NCBI RefSeq assembly: GCF_039523615.1
Contig: NZ_BAAAFQ010000007.1
Coordinates: forward strand, 186,001-250,000
Length of the DNA: 64,000 nt
Source: Psychrosphaera haliotis
GTDB lineage: Bacteria > Pseudomonadota > Gammaproteobacteria > Enterobacterales > Alteromonadaceae
Direction of reading: 5' to 3'
The position numbers were made by a program, and so were the translations under genes. This document shows positions 25,568 through 34,820 of this stretch, one piece after another. Below the pieces are notes generated by a model. The model was not told the origin of the DNA. It searched no databases and was given only the letters and a program-made list of their open reading frames with translations. Position 1 is the first letter of the stretch; the number at the start of each line of letters is the position of its first letter.

Positions 25568-28065
25568 TAAAATATCCCTTCTTCTTCGTCAATGAGATCT
25601 TTTTCTTCATCGATAGTAATAGGTGAAAATTCGTCTACATATTTAGTGGGCTCAGTACCCTTTATGAAGTACTCAAACTCCGTTGTGTGGTCAGTTTTTC
25701 TAGAAAGCAGCCCTGTTTTTCTATCAATCCTTACGGAAACAATGCCTTCGGGGATCTCTCTATTGGCAAGCGGAATACTATCTGAAATTTGAGATATAAA
25801 AGTAACCCAACCTGGCAATGCAGTTGTAGCACCAGCCTCGGCACCTGACACTTGTTCATTGTTACCTAAATTAGAGTTAAATTTAGTTCGACCAAGCGAT
25901 CTTCCTGGCGCATCAAAGCCAACCCAGGTAGTGGCAACAATCGATGCATTAAAGCCAGTAAACCAAGTATCAGCGGCGTCGTTTGTGGTACCAGTTTTAC
26001 CACTGAAGTCGCGTCGACCAATAGCGCGAGCTCGCCATGATGTTCCATTCCAACCGTTACCCTTAGACCAAGTGCCGCCGCCCCAAATAGAGCTATTTAA
26101 AGCTTCAGATATTAAAAACGCATTTTCAGTAGAAATAACTCGAGGTGCAGGCATTTCTGCAGAAGGTGATTTAAACGTTTCTTCTAAGTTTACCGTCTCT
26201 TCTAGGTTAGCTACCATTTTAGTCGCCTGGTAAACCGTGTCACCAGCCACGTTTTCAATTCGCTCTATTAGGTTTGATTCAACCAAAAAGCCACCATTAG
26301 CGAATGTACTCATACCCGTTACTACGGACAAAGGAGATAAGGCTGCAGAGCCTAACGAGATAGTCTCATTAGATGGTAAGTCTGCTTTTGAAAAACCAAA
26401 GCGAGTTAAATAATCCACGGTTTTATCAACACCCATGGTACGCATTAACCTGACGGCCATTACGTTTTTCGATTCCGCTAAGCCTCGTCTCACTCGTGTA
26501 GGGCCGTTATAAGTTTCTGGTGAGTTTGAAGGACGCCAAACACTGTTCTTTTCCCATTTAGTAATAGGCGCGTCGTTTATTAACGTTGCTAAAGTGGCAC
26601 CATTATCAAGTGCCCCTGAGTAAACAAACGGTTTTATGTTCGAACCTATTTGTCTTTTGGCTTGAGTTACGCGGTTATATTGATTGTGAGAAAAGTCGTA
26701 GCCGCCAACTAACGCCAAAATATCACCGTTATTCGGGTTCATGGCAACAAGTGAACTACTAACAGTAGGCTTTTGTCCTAATCTGAAGTTACCGCTTTCA
26801 TCTTCTCGAACCCAAACTAAACCACCTTCCTTCAATATTTGCGACGCTGTTTCAGGAGCATCACCTTGCTTAGTATCACTTATGTACGGACGAGCCCATT
26901 TTAAATTATCCCAATCAATAATTTCTACGTTGCCGCCTTTTACTAACACATAAATTTGTTGTTCCATTACATTGGTAACCACAGCAGGAACTAAATCACC
27001 GTAATTTTTTATTCTGGACAAGTGTTTAACAATTTTTTCACTGGACCATTCAGCACCAGCTTCAGACGTGGTATCTAAATTTTCAGCATCCCATAAATAG
27101 CGACTTGGACCTCTATAGCCATGACGTTCGTCATAGGCATGAATGTTAGAACGCACCGCTTGACGTGCTGCGATTTGCGCATCACCTTTTATGGTGGTGA
27201 AAACTTTAAACCCTTCGGTATAGGCTGCTTCTAAACCAAAACGCTCAACCATCTCTTTTCTAACTTGTTCAGCAACATAAGGTGCTGGTGCAGTAATTTT
27301 TGCACCGTGCAGTTTAGCGGTAATAGGCGCACTTTTAGCTTCTTCAAAGGTTGCAGTATCAATAGCGCCCACAGTATGCATGCGGCCTAAAACAACATTT
27401 CTTCGCCATTTCGCTAAATCTGGATTTCTTATTGGATTGTATCTGGTGGTTGCTTTAGGGATTCCTGCAATCATTGCTAATTGCGGAAGAGTTAATTCAC
27501 TGATGTCTTTGCCATAATAAACTTGTGCGGCTGCACCAATACCAAATGCTCGATTACCAAATGGAATCTTGTTTAGGTACAAGGTTAATATCTCTTCTTT
27601 CGACATTATTTGCTCAATGTGCAATGCGATATACACCTCTTTTATTTTTCGCATCCAGCGCTTATCAAGCGAAAGAAAGACATTTCGAGCTAACTGCATG
27701 GTTATCGTGCTTGCCCCTTGTGCTTTGCGGCCGGTGGAAATGACAGCGATGGCTGAGCGCACAATACCTATTGGATCAATGCCAAAGTGATCGTAAAAAC
27801 GAGAGTCTTCCGTTGCAATAATTGCGTCTTTTAATTCTTGCGGAATTTCAGAGTAGAGTACCGGTGTTCGTCTTTTCTCACCGAATTGAGAAATGAGTTC
27901 TCCCTCTGCAGTATAAACTTTCATTGGGATTTGAAATTTAACATCACGTATTAAGTCTTCAGTTGGAAGGTCATCTTTAACGTAAAAATAAAACCCGATA
28001 ACAACTAATATGGACAACAATGTCCCAAAAAATACTAGCTTGCCTAACTTTTTGAGCCAACCCAT
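25567..28065 (-). CDS. mrcA: Penicillin-binding protein 1a
   Basis: Bifunctional class A PBP of 832 aa. An N-terminal membrane anchor (about residues 8-28) is followed by the GT51 domain (ATEDSRFYDHFGID, GASTITMQLARNVFLS), an OB-like insert, and the transpeptidase domain with the catalytic Ser in QIGSNIKPFVY, the SxN motif in ESKNV and KTGTTNDAADTWF. The C terminus is acidic. Its usual activator LpoA is not in the window. The gene is divergent from pilM, as in many Gammaproteobacteria, and is followed by a coupled small membrane protein gene. Confidence 0.96.
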   Translation of the reverse strand: MGWLKKLGKLVFFGTLLSILVVIGFYFYVKDDLPTEDLIRDVKFQIPMKVYTAEGELISQFGEKRRTPVLYSEIPQELKDAIIATEDSRFYDHFGIDPIGIVRSAIAVISTGRKAQGASTITMQLARNVFLSLDKRWMRKIKEVYIALHIEQIMSKEEILTLYLNKIPFGNRAFGIGAAAQVYYGKDISELTLPQLAMIAGIPKATTRYNPIRNPDLAKWRRNVVLGRMHTVGAIDTATFEEAKSAPITAKLHGAKITAPAPYVAEQVRKEMVERFGLEAAYTEGFKVFTTIKGDAQIAARQAVRSNIHAYDERHGYRGPSRYLWDAENLDTTSEAGAEWSSEKIVKHLSRIKNYGDLVPAVVTNVMEQQIYVLVKGGNVEIIDWDNLKWARPYISDTKQGDAPETASQILKEGGLVWVREDESGNFRLGQKPTVSSSLVAMNPNNGDILALVGGYDFSHNQYNRVTQAKRQIGSNIKPFVYSGALDNGATLATLINDAPITKWEKNSVWRPSNSPETYNGPTRVRRGLAESKNVMAVRLMRTMGVDKTVDYLTRFGFSKADLPSNETISLGSAALSPLSVVTGMSTFANGGFLVESNLIERIENVAGDTVYQATKMVANLEETVNLEETFKSPSAEMPAPRVISTENAFLISEALNSSIWGGGTWSKGNGWNGTSWRARAIGRRDFSGKTGTTNDAADTWFTGFNASIVATTWVGFDAPGRSLGRTKFNSNLGNNEQVSGAEAGATTALPGWVTFISQISDSIPLANREIPEGIVSVRIDRKTGLLSRKTDHTTEFEYFIKGTEPTKYVDEFSPITIDEEKDLIDEEEGIF

Positions 28066-28209
28066 TGAATAAACCTAGAAAAAAATATGTTATGACGATA
28101 ATGTAGGTAGTATAACCGGAACAGGATTCTATAAAAGGCTTTTTATTCATACAAAAAAAGTCTAATCTTTAGTTTGTAGGATAAATAACAGGTAGCTCAG
28201 TGACTTGAC

Positions 28210-29298
28210 ATGTTAGATACAATTAGGAAGTTATTCACAAAAAGTGTTCCCTATATGGTGGGGATAGACATAGGCTCTCATTCTGTTAAAGCCGTATTGC
28301 TCTCAGAGCAACATGGTGTATATAGAGTAGAAGAAGCGCTTGTGGAACCTATGCCAAAGGGAATGATAAAGGATAGTGAAATTCAGGACATTGAAGCTGT
28401 TGCTCGTGTTGTGAATAAAATCAGAAAGCAAATCCCAAAATCAATTAAGCATGCCGCCGTAGCCATTTCTGGCTCAAGTGTCATTACTAAAGTCATCTAT
28501 ATGGACGTGACTCTTTCTGATTCTGAATTAGAAAGCCAAATAGAAATAGAAGCGGATTCTTTAATACCTTATCCCCTTGATGAGGTTAGTCTGGACTTTG
28601 AAAAGATCGCAGTAAATAAAGCAGACCCTTCAAAAATAGATATTCTTTTAAGTGCAGCCCGAACCGAAAATATTGAAGCTCGCTCTCACGCTGTTAATGA
28701 AGGCGGTTTTGAGCCTAAGGTGCTAGACGTTGAAAGTTATGCACTGAGTAGGGCTGGCCAGTTGTGTATTGGTCAATTGCCTGATGACGCAGACAAGAAA
28801 GTAGTTGCATTTATTGATGTGGGCTCACAAATAACCTTATTAAGTATTATTGAGGGCGAACGCTCTTTATATACCCGAGACCAAGTCTTTGGTGGTGAGC
28901 AATTTACTAACTCAATTGTTTCTTATTATGGTCGTTCTTTTGAAGAGTCAGAGAAAGCAAAAGTAAACGGTGACCTTCCGCCTAACTATACTTTTGAAGT
29001 GCTGGCTCCTTTTCAAACGGCACTATTGCAGCAAATTAGACGTTCTATTCAAATGTTTTTAAATACCAGTGAAAAAGACAACGTCGATTATATTGTTTTA
29101 TCCGGCGGCACCTCCTTAATATCAGGCTTAGATAGATTGCTTATTGATGAGTTGGGTATTCATACTGTGATTGCAAAACCATTCGCAGAGCTTGAAATTG
29201 CTGCGGAACTTGATTCAGAAGACATAGATTTAATTCAGTCCCAGTTAATGATTGCGACTGGCTTGGCATTAAGGAGCTTTTCACAATGCCATATATAA
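28210..29298 (+). CDS. pilM: Type IV pilus assembly protein PilM
   Basis: This 362-aa cytoplasmic actin-like protein of the pilus alignment complex shows the ATPase-fold motifs VGIDIGSHSVKAVLL, AFIDVGSQITLL and LSGGTSLISGLDRLL. PilM binds the N-terminal tail of PilN. It is the first gene of pilMNOPQ and overlaps pilN by 13 nt. The start ATG has only a weak ribosome-binding site, but homology begins within a few residues. It has the usual family length. Confidence 0.95.
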   Translation: MLDTIRKLFTKSVPYMVGIDIGSHSVKAVLLSEQHGVYRVEEALVEPMPKGMIKDSEIQDIEAVARVVNKIRKQIPKSIKHAAVAISGSSVITKVIYMDVTLSDSELESQIEIEADSLIPYPLDEVSLDFEKIAVNKADPSKIDILLSAARTENIEARSHAVNEGGFEPKVLDVESYALSRAGQLCIGQLPDDADKKVVAFIDVGSQITLLSIIEGERSLYTRDQVFGGEQFTNSIVSYYGRSFEESEKAKVNGDLPPNYTFEVLAPFQTALLQQIRRSIQMFLNTSEKDNVDYIVLSGGTSLISGLDRLLIDELGIHTVIAKPFAELEIAAELDSEDIDLIQSQLMIATGLALRSFSQCHI

Positions 29299-29855
29299 AC
29301 CTCTTACCTTGGCGAGAAACCGCTAGAAAAGAATTACAACAACAGTTTTTGGCGATTTTAGGGATGCTATCTGCTGCTGTGGTGATTTTATTATTCCTTT
29401 TAAGCGTTTATTACTCTAAGCAATTAGAAGGTCAGCAATATAGAAATAATTACCTACAAAGCGAAATTTCAATTTTAGATCAGCGTATTAGAGAAATAAG
29501 AAACCTTAACGACACTAAAGCCGACCTTAATAAGCGAATCGAACTCATCGAGCAACTGCAAGAAAGTAGGAACTTAGGCACTGAAATTTTTAATGAAGTA
29601 GCAGGTATGGTACCAACAGGTATTTATCTAACAAAAATTGAGAAAAAAGGCCCTGCTTTACTCATAAACGGAAAGAGTGAGTCTAACAATAGACTTTCTA
29701 ATATGATGAGAAATATAGAAAAATCGGACTTGTTAGAAGCCGCGGATTTAGATTCGATTGTGGCTGGTGAAAAGGACGCCGCGCTGTTAAGTGATTTTAC
29801 AATGACAGTGTCCGTGAAAAAGTACGTTGTTGAAGGTAAAGGAGATAAAAAGTGA
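29286..29855 (+). CDS. pilN: Type IV pilus assembly protein PilN
   Basis: This 189-aa bitopic inner-membrane protein begins MPYINLLPWRE; the INLLPWR motif is the PilM-binding tail. One membrane segment lies at about residues 20-44, followed by a coiled coil and a periplasmic ferredoxin-like domain. It pairs with PilO. Both neighbouring genes overlap it, by 13 nt and 4 nt. Confidence 0.95.
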   Translation: MPYINLLPWRETARKELQQQFLAILGMLSAAVVILLFLLSVYYSKQLEGQQYRNNYLQSEISILDQRIREIRNLNDTKADLNKRIELIEQLQESRNLGTEIFNEVAGMVPTGIYLTKIEKKGPALLINGKSESNNRLSNMMRNIEKSDLLEAADLDSIVAGEKDAALLSDFTMTVSVKKYVVEGKGDKK

Positions 29856-30460
29856 ATTTAGATAAATTTAACTTTGATTTCTCGGACTTTGATATCAATG
29901 ACATCGATTTCGAAAATATGGGCTCTTGGCCTAAAGCCGCAAAAGTAGCGATGGCAGCAATCGTTTCTATCGCAGTGGGCATTGGCAGTTACATGCTTTT
30001 AGTTAGCAGTGAAGTAGAAGCGCTGGAAAATGCAGAGCTTCAAGAAATTCAGCTGAAAAACAACTACCGAATAAAATACGGTGCTGCAGTAAACTTGGAC
30101 TCGTATAAGAAACAGATGGTTGATATGGAAGAGAAGTTCTCACTGCTCCTCAAACGTCTGCCTACCTCACATGAAACTCCTGGTTTACTCGATGACATTA
30201 CATACGTAGGTACGACTTCCGGTTTGTCATTTATCAAAATTAACTGGCTCCCAGAGCTAGAAAAACAATTTTATACGGAACTACCTATTCAAATTGAGGT
30301 GATAGGTGACTATCACGAGTTTGGACAGTTTGTAAGTCAAGTTGCTGCTCTGCCAAGAATTGTAACCTTACATGACTTTTCTATTAACGAAGCTGATGGC
30401 GACAAACTGCGCCTTAATGTTGTCGCGAAGACTTATCGTTATAAGGAGACTGAAAAATGA
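29852..30460 (+). CDS. pilO: Type IV pilus assembly protein PilO
   Basis: This 202-aa bitopic protein has an acidic cytoplasmic N terminus, a membrane segment at about residues 28-48, a coiled-coil stretch and a C-terminal periplasmic domain (PGLLDDITYVGTTSGLSF, then GDYHEFGQF). It heterodimerises with PilN and links to PilP. The start codon is GTG, overlapping the pilN stop by 4 nt. Confidence 0.95.
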   Translation: MNLDKFNFDFSDFDINDIDFENMGSWPKAAKVAMAAIVSIAVGIGSYMLLVSSEVEALENAELQEIQLKNNYRIKYGAAVNLDSYKKQMVDMEEKFSLLLKRLPTSHETPGLLDDITYVGTTSGLSFIKINWLPELEKQFYTELPIQIEVIGDYHEFGQFVSQVAALPRIVTLHDFSINEADGDKLRLNVVAKTYRYKETEK

Positions 30461-30984
30461 TTAGAGTTGTTTTATTAATACTCAGTTTATTTTTAGTTGC
30501 CTGTAATGATGATGTTTCTGACATACAGCAATACATGAATAAGATTAAGTCTGGTACGCCAGTGAAAATCGAACCTATTCCTGCGGTAAATCAATTTCAA
30601 CACATTGACTACTCGATGATATCTCGACGTAGTCCGTTTGATTTGCCGTCACCAGAAGTTATCCAAGAAAACTACGAGCCAGCTCAAAATTGTTTGGCTC
30701 CAGATCCTAGACGGCGTAAACAACCGCTGGAAAAATTTGCTTTGGACAATTTGAGTATGAGAGGTACTCTAGGTACGGACAAAGAAGTTTGGGCGTTAAT
30801 TCAAGCTTCAGATGGGTCATTACATAGAGTGACAGAAGGGAATTTTGTTGGCTTGTATAATGGCCGCATCACATCGGTGAGTGACAATAGAGTTATTCTT
30901 GTAGAATTAATTCCCGATGGCGCAGGTTGCTGGAAAGAACGCACTGCGAGAGTACAATTGGCCGATAGTTCGGTAAATGAATAA
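30457..30984 (+). CDS. pilP: Type IV pilus lipoprotein PilP
   Basis: This 175-aa lipoprotein has the signal MIRVVLLILSLFLVAC with a lipobox Cys at position 16. A flexible region is followed by the PilP domain (LSMRGTLGTDKEVWALIQ and VTEGNFVGLYNGRI). PilP bridges the PilNO complex and the PilQ secretin. It overlaps pilO by 4 nt. Confidence 0.95.
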   Translation: MIRVVLLILSLFLVACNDDVSDIQQYMNKIKSGTPVKIEPIPAVNQFQHIDYSMISRRSPFDLPSPEVIQENYEPAQNCLAPDPRRRKQPLEKFALDNLSMRGTLGTDKEVWALIQASDGSLHRVTEGNFVGLYNGRITSVSDNRVILVELIPDGAGCWKERTARVQLADSSVNE

Positions 30985-31014
30985 AACTAATAAGAATATG
31001 GACTGCTAATTACA

Positions 31015-33075
31015 ATGAAAAGTAACGTTATGTTTTATAGAATATTGACGGCATTTTTTGCGCTATTTTTGACTTTCACTGCTGCCTCAGTGCCGCTACT
31101 TTATGACATTCGCTATACACCCATTGTAAAAGGCGAAACAGAATTAGAGTTTGTTTTTGATGAAAACTTGTATTCTGATCCGAGTGTGCAAGTATTTAAT
31201 GAGCCAGCCAGAATAGAATTGTTTTTCGATGAAACCGACTTTGATGAAAGCTTGGTTAATATCCTGATTCAAAAAGAAGGCGTTATCAATATTGAGACAA
31301 AGCACCAAGAGAATGGTGTTTTAGTTAGCGTATTATTAGATTATCTCAAACTGTACAAATCTAGAGTTGAAGGTAACAAGTTTTTCATTCGAATCTCTGA
31401 CAACCCAACCACTGAATTGCAATCAAACAATAATACTAACATTGAACTAATCAATAGAATTCAAGCACTGGACTTTAGGCGTGGAGAAGAAGTTAACTCT
31501 GCAACAGAAGGGCGCGTTCTCGTATTTTTACAAGACAATATGGCAGCCGTAGACGTTACCTCTAAAGAACAACAAATATTTATACAATTCCATAACACTG
31601 ACATATTAACCGACTTACTTTATAAAATGGATGTTGTAGATTTTGGTACCATTGTAACGGGGTTAGAGACTTTTCAAAGCGGAACTAACAGTCAGCTAGT
31701 TATCGATATTGAAGGTGATTTTGAATATGATTTTCAGCAACTGGATAATATCTTTACGTTAACAGTAAATCGCGCTCCAGAGCAGCAAGGTACATTGGCA
31801 GGTGGCTCAGAGTATCAAGGGCAGCCAATGTCGCTTAACTTCCAAGATTTACCAATTCGTACTGTGTTACAGATTATCGCAGATTTTAATGGCTTTAATT
31901 TAGTGGTTTCCGACACGGTTTCAGGAACATTAACGCTACGATTAAACAGTGTTCCTTGGGATCAGGCATTAGATATTGTGCTTAGAACAAAAGGTTTAGA
32001 CAAACGAATGGAAGGCAACGTTTTAATGGTGGCGCCTTCTGATGAGTTGGCTGCAAGAGAAGCTCGAGAGTTAGAAGCTAAAAAGAAAGTAGAAGAATTT
32101 GAAGTTTTAGTATCCGAGTTTATCCAGATAAACTATGCTAAAGCTTCTGAAATAGCGGCGTTACTTAAGTCTGAAGGTACCTCAATTTTAACACCTCGTG
32201 GTCAGGTTTCGGTTGATGCTCGTACTAATACTCTACTTGTTAAAGATACAACAAGCGGTATTGAAACAGTTAAAAAAGCAGTTAAAACACTAGATATCCC
32301 AATTAAACAGGTTCTGATTGAAGCTCGTATGGTGACAATTAGGGATAATATTGATGAGCAATTGGGTATTCGTTGGGGCATCTCAGGCAATAGCTCAGAT
32401 GGTAGTAGCTCAACGGGCGTTTCTGGCTCGCTAGAAGGCGCTAGTCAAACTCGTTTGGGTACAATAGGTTCTGACTCAGGTCCTAGATTGAACGTGAACC
32501 TACCTGTGGCAAGTCCAGCTGGTAGCATCGCGGTGCAAATTGCTCGTTTGGCGGATGGTACATTGCTTGATTTAGAGTTATCAGCTCTAGAACGAGAAAA
32601 TAAAGGTGAGATTGTAGCAACACCAAGAATTACTGCGTCAAACCAGCGCATGTCGCGTATTGAGCAAGGTACTGAGATACCGTATGTTCAAGCAGCATCA
32701 AGTGGTGCAACATCAGTTTCATTTAAAAAAGCGGTGTTAAGTTTAGAGGTAACTCCTCAAATTACGCCGGATAATAGTGTTATTTTAGATTTAAACATAA
32801 CTCAAAATGCTCGTGGCGATACAGTTTCAACCCCAACTGGCCCTGCTGTAGCAATTGATACGCAACAATTACAAACCCAGGTTACTGCGCGAAATGGCGA
32901 AACCATTGTTTTAGGTGGTATTTACCAGCAGCAAGTAATAAATAGTGTTAGTAAAGTGCCTTTGTTAGGTGATATACCATTTATTGGAAGAGTATTCAGA
33001 ACGGACACATCCTTCAACGAAAAGAGAGAGTTACTGATTTTTGTAACACCAAAAATTGTAACGGATGCATTATAA
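31015..33075 (+). CDS. pilQ: Type IV pilus secretin PilQ
   Basis: This 686-aa outer-membrane secretin has an N-terminal signal segment (about residues 5-25), AMIN-type domains, a secretin/TonB short N-terminal domain (LNFQDLPIRTVLQIIADFNG), N1-type domain (FIQINYAKASEIAALL) and the C-terminal secretin core with VEVTPQITPDN-like sequence and VPLLGDIPFIGRVFR. It forms the pore through which the pilus leaves the cell. A terminator follows, separating the pil genes from aroK. Confidence 0.96.
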   Translation: MKSNVMFYRILTAFFALFLTFTAASVPLLYDIRYTPIVKGETELEFVFDENLYSDPSVQVFNEPARIELFFDETDFDESLVNILIQKEGVINIETKHQENGVLVSVLLDYLKLYKSRVEGNKFFIRISDNPTTELQSNNNTNIELINRIQALDFRRGEEVNSATEGRVLVFLQDNMAAVDVTSKEQQIFIQFHNTDILTDLLYKMDVVDFGTIVTGLETFQSGTNSQLVIDIEGDFEYDFQQLDNIFTLTVNRAPEQQGTLAGGSEYQGQPMSLNFQDLPIRTVLQIIADFNGFNLVVSDTVSGTLTLRLNSVPWDQALDIVLRTKGLDKRMEGNVLMVAPSDELAAREARELEAKKKVEEFEVLVSEFIQINYAKASEIAALLKSEGTSILTPRGQVSVDARTNTLLVKDTTSGIETVKKAVKTLDIPIKQVLIEARMVTIRDNIDEQLGIRWGISGNSSDGSSSTGVSGSLEGASQTRLGTIGSDSGPRLNVNLPVASPAGSIAVQIARLADGTLLDLELSALERENKGEIVATPRITASNQRMSRIEQGTEIPYVQAASSGATSVSFKKAVLSLEVTPQITPDNSVILDLNITQNARGDTVSTPTGPAVAIDTQQLQTQVTARNGETIVLGGIYQQQVINSVSKVPLLGDIPFIGRVFRTDTSFNEKRELLIFVTPKIVTDAL

Positions 33076-33129
33076 ACGCATTTGATCGTCAACTCTTTCT
33101 TGCATTTTAGCTACTTTTTTTGCGATAAT

Positions 33130-33159
33130 TCGCGCCTTATTTTTTGGGCGCGACTTTTT
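33130..33159 (+). terminator. Terminator between pilQ and aroK
   Basis: A 7-bp GC-rich stem TCGCGCC/GGCGCGA with a T-rich 10-nt loop is followed by C and five T. Confidence 0.7.
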
Positions 33160-33211
33160 GTGTCTGGGGCTTGTTTGTTAACACACTAAAAATGTATTTG
33201 AATTAGGTAAT

Positions 33212-33730
33212 ATGGCTGAAAAACGTAACATCTTCTTAGTTGGTCCTATGGGCGCAGGTAAAAGTACTATTGGTAGGCACTTAGCAGACCAGTTGCATTT
33301 ACAATTTGTCGACTCTGACCAGGAAATTGAACGTCGTACCGGTGCAGACATTGCCTGGGTTTTTGATATTGAAGGTGAAGAAGGGTTTCGTCAACGTGAA
33401 GAAACTGTTATCACCGACCTTACAGAAAAACAGGGAATCGTGTTAGCGACTGGCGGTGGTTCAGTTGTTAGCAAAGAAATTCGCAACCGATTATCGGCAC
33501 GTGGAATAGTAGTTTATTTAGAAACTCCTATTGAAAAACAAGTTGCTCGTACGCAGCGAGATAAACGTCGTCCTCTACTTCAAACTGAAGAGCCGGCTCG
33601 TGACGTTTTGATTCGACTTGCAGAAGAACGCAACCCTCTATACGAAGAAATTGCTGACATCGTTGTTAAAACCGATGAGCAAAGCGCACGTGTAGTGGCG
33701 AATGAGATAATTAGTAAACTAGACTTCTAA
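33212..33730 (+). CDS. aroK: Shikimate kinase AroK
   Basis: Phosphorylates shikimate in the chorismate pathway. The 172-aa protein has the Walker A loop GPMGAGKSTIGRHLA, the DSDQEIERRTGADI shikimate-binding region, ATGGGSVV and the lid region RDKRRPLLQ. It matches E. coli AroK (173 aa) through RNIFLVGPMGAGKS. aroB follows 22 nt downstream, the conserved aroKB-damX-dam order. Confidence 0.97.
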   Translation: MAEKRNIFLVGPMGAGKSTIGRHLADQLHLQFVDSDQEIERRTGADIAWVFDIEGEEGFRQREETVITDLTEKQGIVLATGGGSVVSKEIRNRLSARGIVVYLETPIEKQVARTQRDKRRPLLQTEEPARDVLIRLAEERNPLYEEIADIVVKTDEQSARVVANEIISKLDF

Positions 33731-33752
33731 ACGATATAAAAGGGAGCTGTGA

Positions 33753-34820
33753 ATGAAAAGCCTAACGGTAAACTTGGCTGAACACAGCTACCCAATCTAC
33801 ATTGAGCAAGATAGTAGTAACTTTAAATCTTTGCTCAAAACACATATCAAAGCAAAACAGGTAGTGGTTATCTCGAATGAGACCGTGCTACCTATTTTCT
33901 CTACTGCAATATCAGACGCACTTTCAGACTATGATGTAAGGTTTTTTACTTTACCTGACGGTGAAGAATACAAAACACTCGCAAGTTATGAATCAATAAT
34001 GTCGTTTCTCCTTACTGAGCAGGTTGGTAGAGATGTCACATTGATCGCGCTTGGCGGCGGTGTAGTCGGTGATATCACTGGTTTTGTCGCTTCAACCTAT
34101 ATGCGCGGTGTCGACTTTATTCAAATCCCAACAACGTTATTGTCGCAAGTTGACTCCTCTGTAGGCGGCAAAACCGCAGTGAATCACCCTTTAGGAAAAA
34201 ATATGATAGGGGCTTTCTATCAACCTAAAGCGGTATTGATAGATGTATCTTCATTACAAACTTTGCCTCCAAGAGAATTTGCTGCTGGCATTGCGGAAGT
34301 TGTGAAATACGGTTTGTTAGCTGATTCAGTATTTTTCGAATACTTAGAAGAACATGTTGCTCAACTTAAAGCGCAAGACCTTAATGTATTGTCTTACGTT
34401 ATTGGCCGGTGCTGCCAAATAAAAGCTGAAATTGTAAGCGAAGATGAAAAAGAGCAAGGCAAGCGTGCGCTACTTAATTTAGGTCATACCTTTGGACATG
34501 CAATAGAAGCTGAGCAAGGTTATGGAAACTGGTTACATGGTGAGGCTGTGGCTGCTGGTATGGTTCAGGCTGCACAGTTATCACATAGCCGGGGTTGGTT
34601 GTCGCTTAACGACATAAAACGAACCACGAGTCTTTTAGAGAGCTTTGACTTGCCAGTTCAAGGGCCAGCTTCTATGAACCTAGAGTCTTATCTTAAGCAT
34701 ATGAAAAAAGACAAAAAGGTTCTAGCCCAAACCATTAGATTTATATTGCTCAAATCTCTTGGTCAAGCGATACTGGTTTCAGATGTTAGCGACGAAGAAT
34801 TGAAAACTATATTGGTATGA
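33753..34820 (+). CDS. aroB: 3-dehydroquinate synthase
   Basis: Converts DAHP to 3-dehydroquinate, the second step of the shikimate pathway. The 355-aa protein shows LPDGEEYKTL, the NAD-binding ALGGGVVGDITGFVA, TTLLSQVDSSVGGKTAVNH and the metal-binding LLNLGHTFGHAIE and LHGEAVAAGM. An AGGGAGC ribosome-binding site precedes it and it overlaps damX by 4 nt. Confidence 0.97.
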   Translation: MKSLTVNLAEHSYPIYIEQDSSNFKSLLKTHIKAKQVVVISNETVLPIFSTAISDALSDYDVRFFTLPDGEEYKTLASYESIMSFLLTEQVGRDVTLIALGGGVVGDITGFVASTYMRGVDFIQIPTTLLSQVDSSVGGKTAVNHPLGKNMIGAFYQPKAVLIDVSSLQTLPPREFAAGIAEVVKYGLLADSVFFEYLEEHVAQLKAQDLNVLSYVIGRCCQIKAEIVSEDEKEQGKRALLNLGHTFGHAIEAEQGYGNWLHGEAVAAGMVQAAQLSHSRGWLSLNDIKRTTSLLESFDLPVQGPASMNLESYLKHMKKDKKVLAQTIRFILLKSLGQAILVSDVSDEELKTILV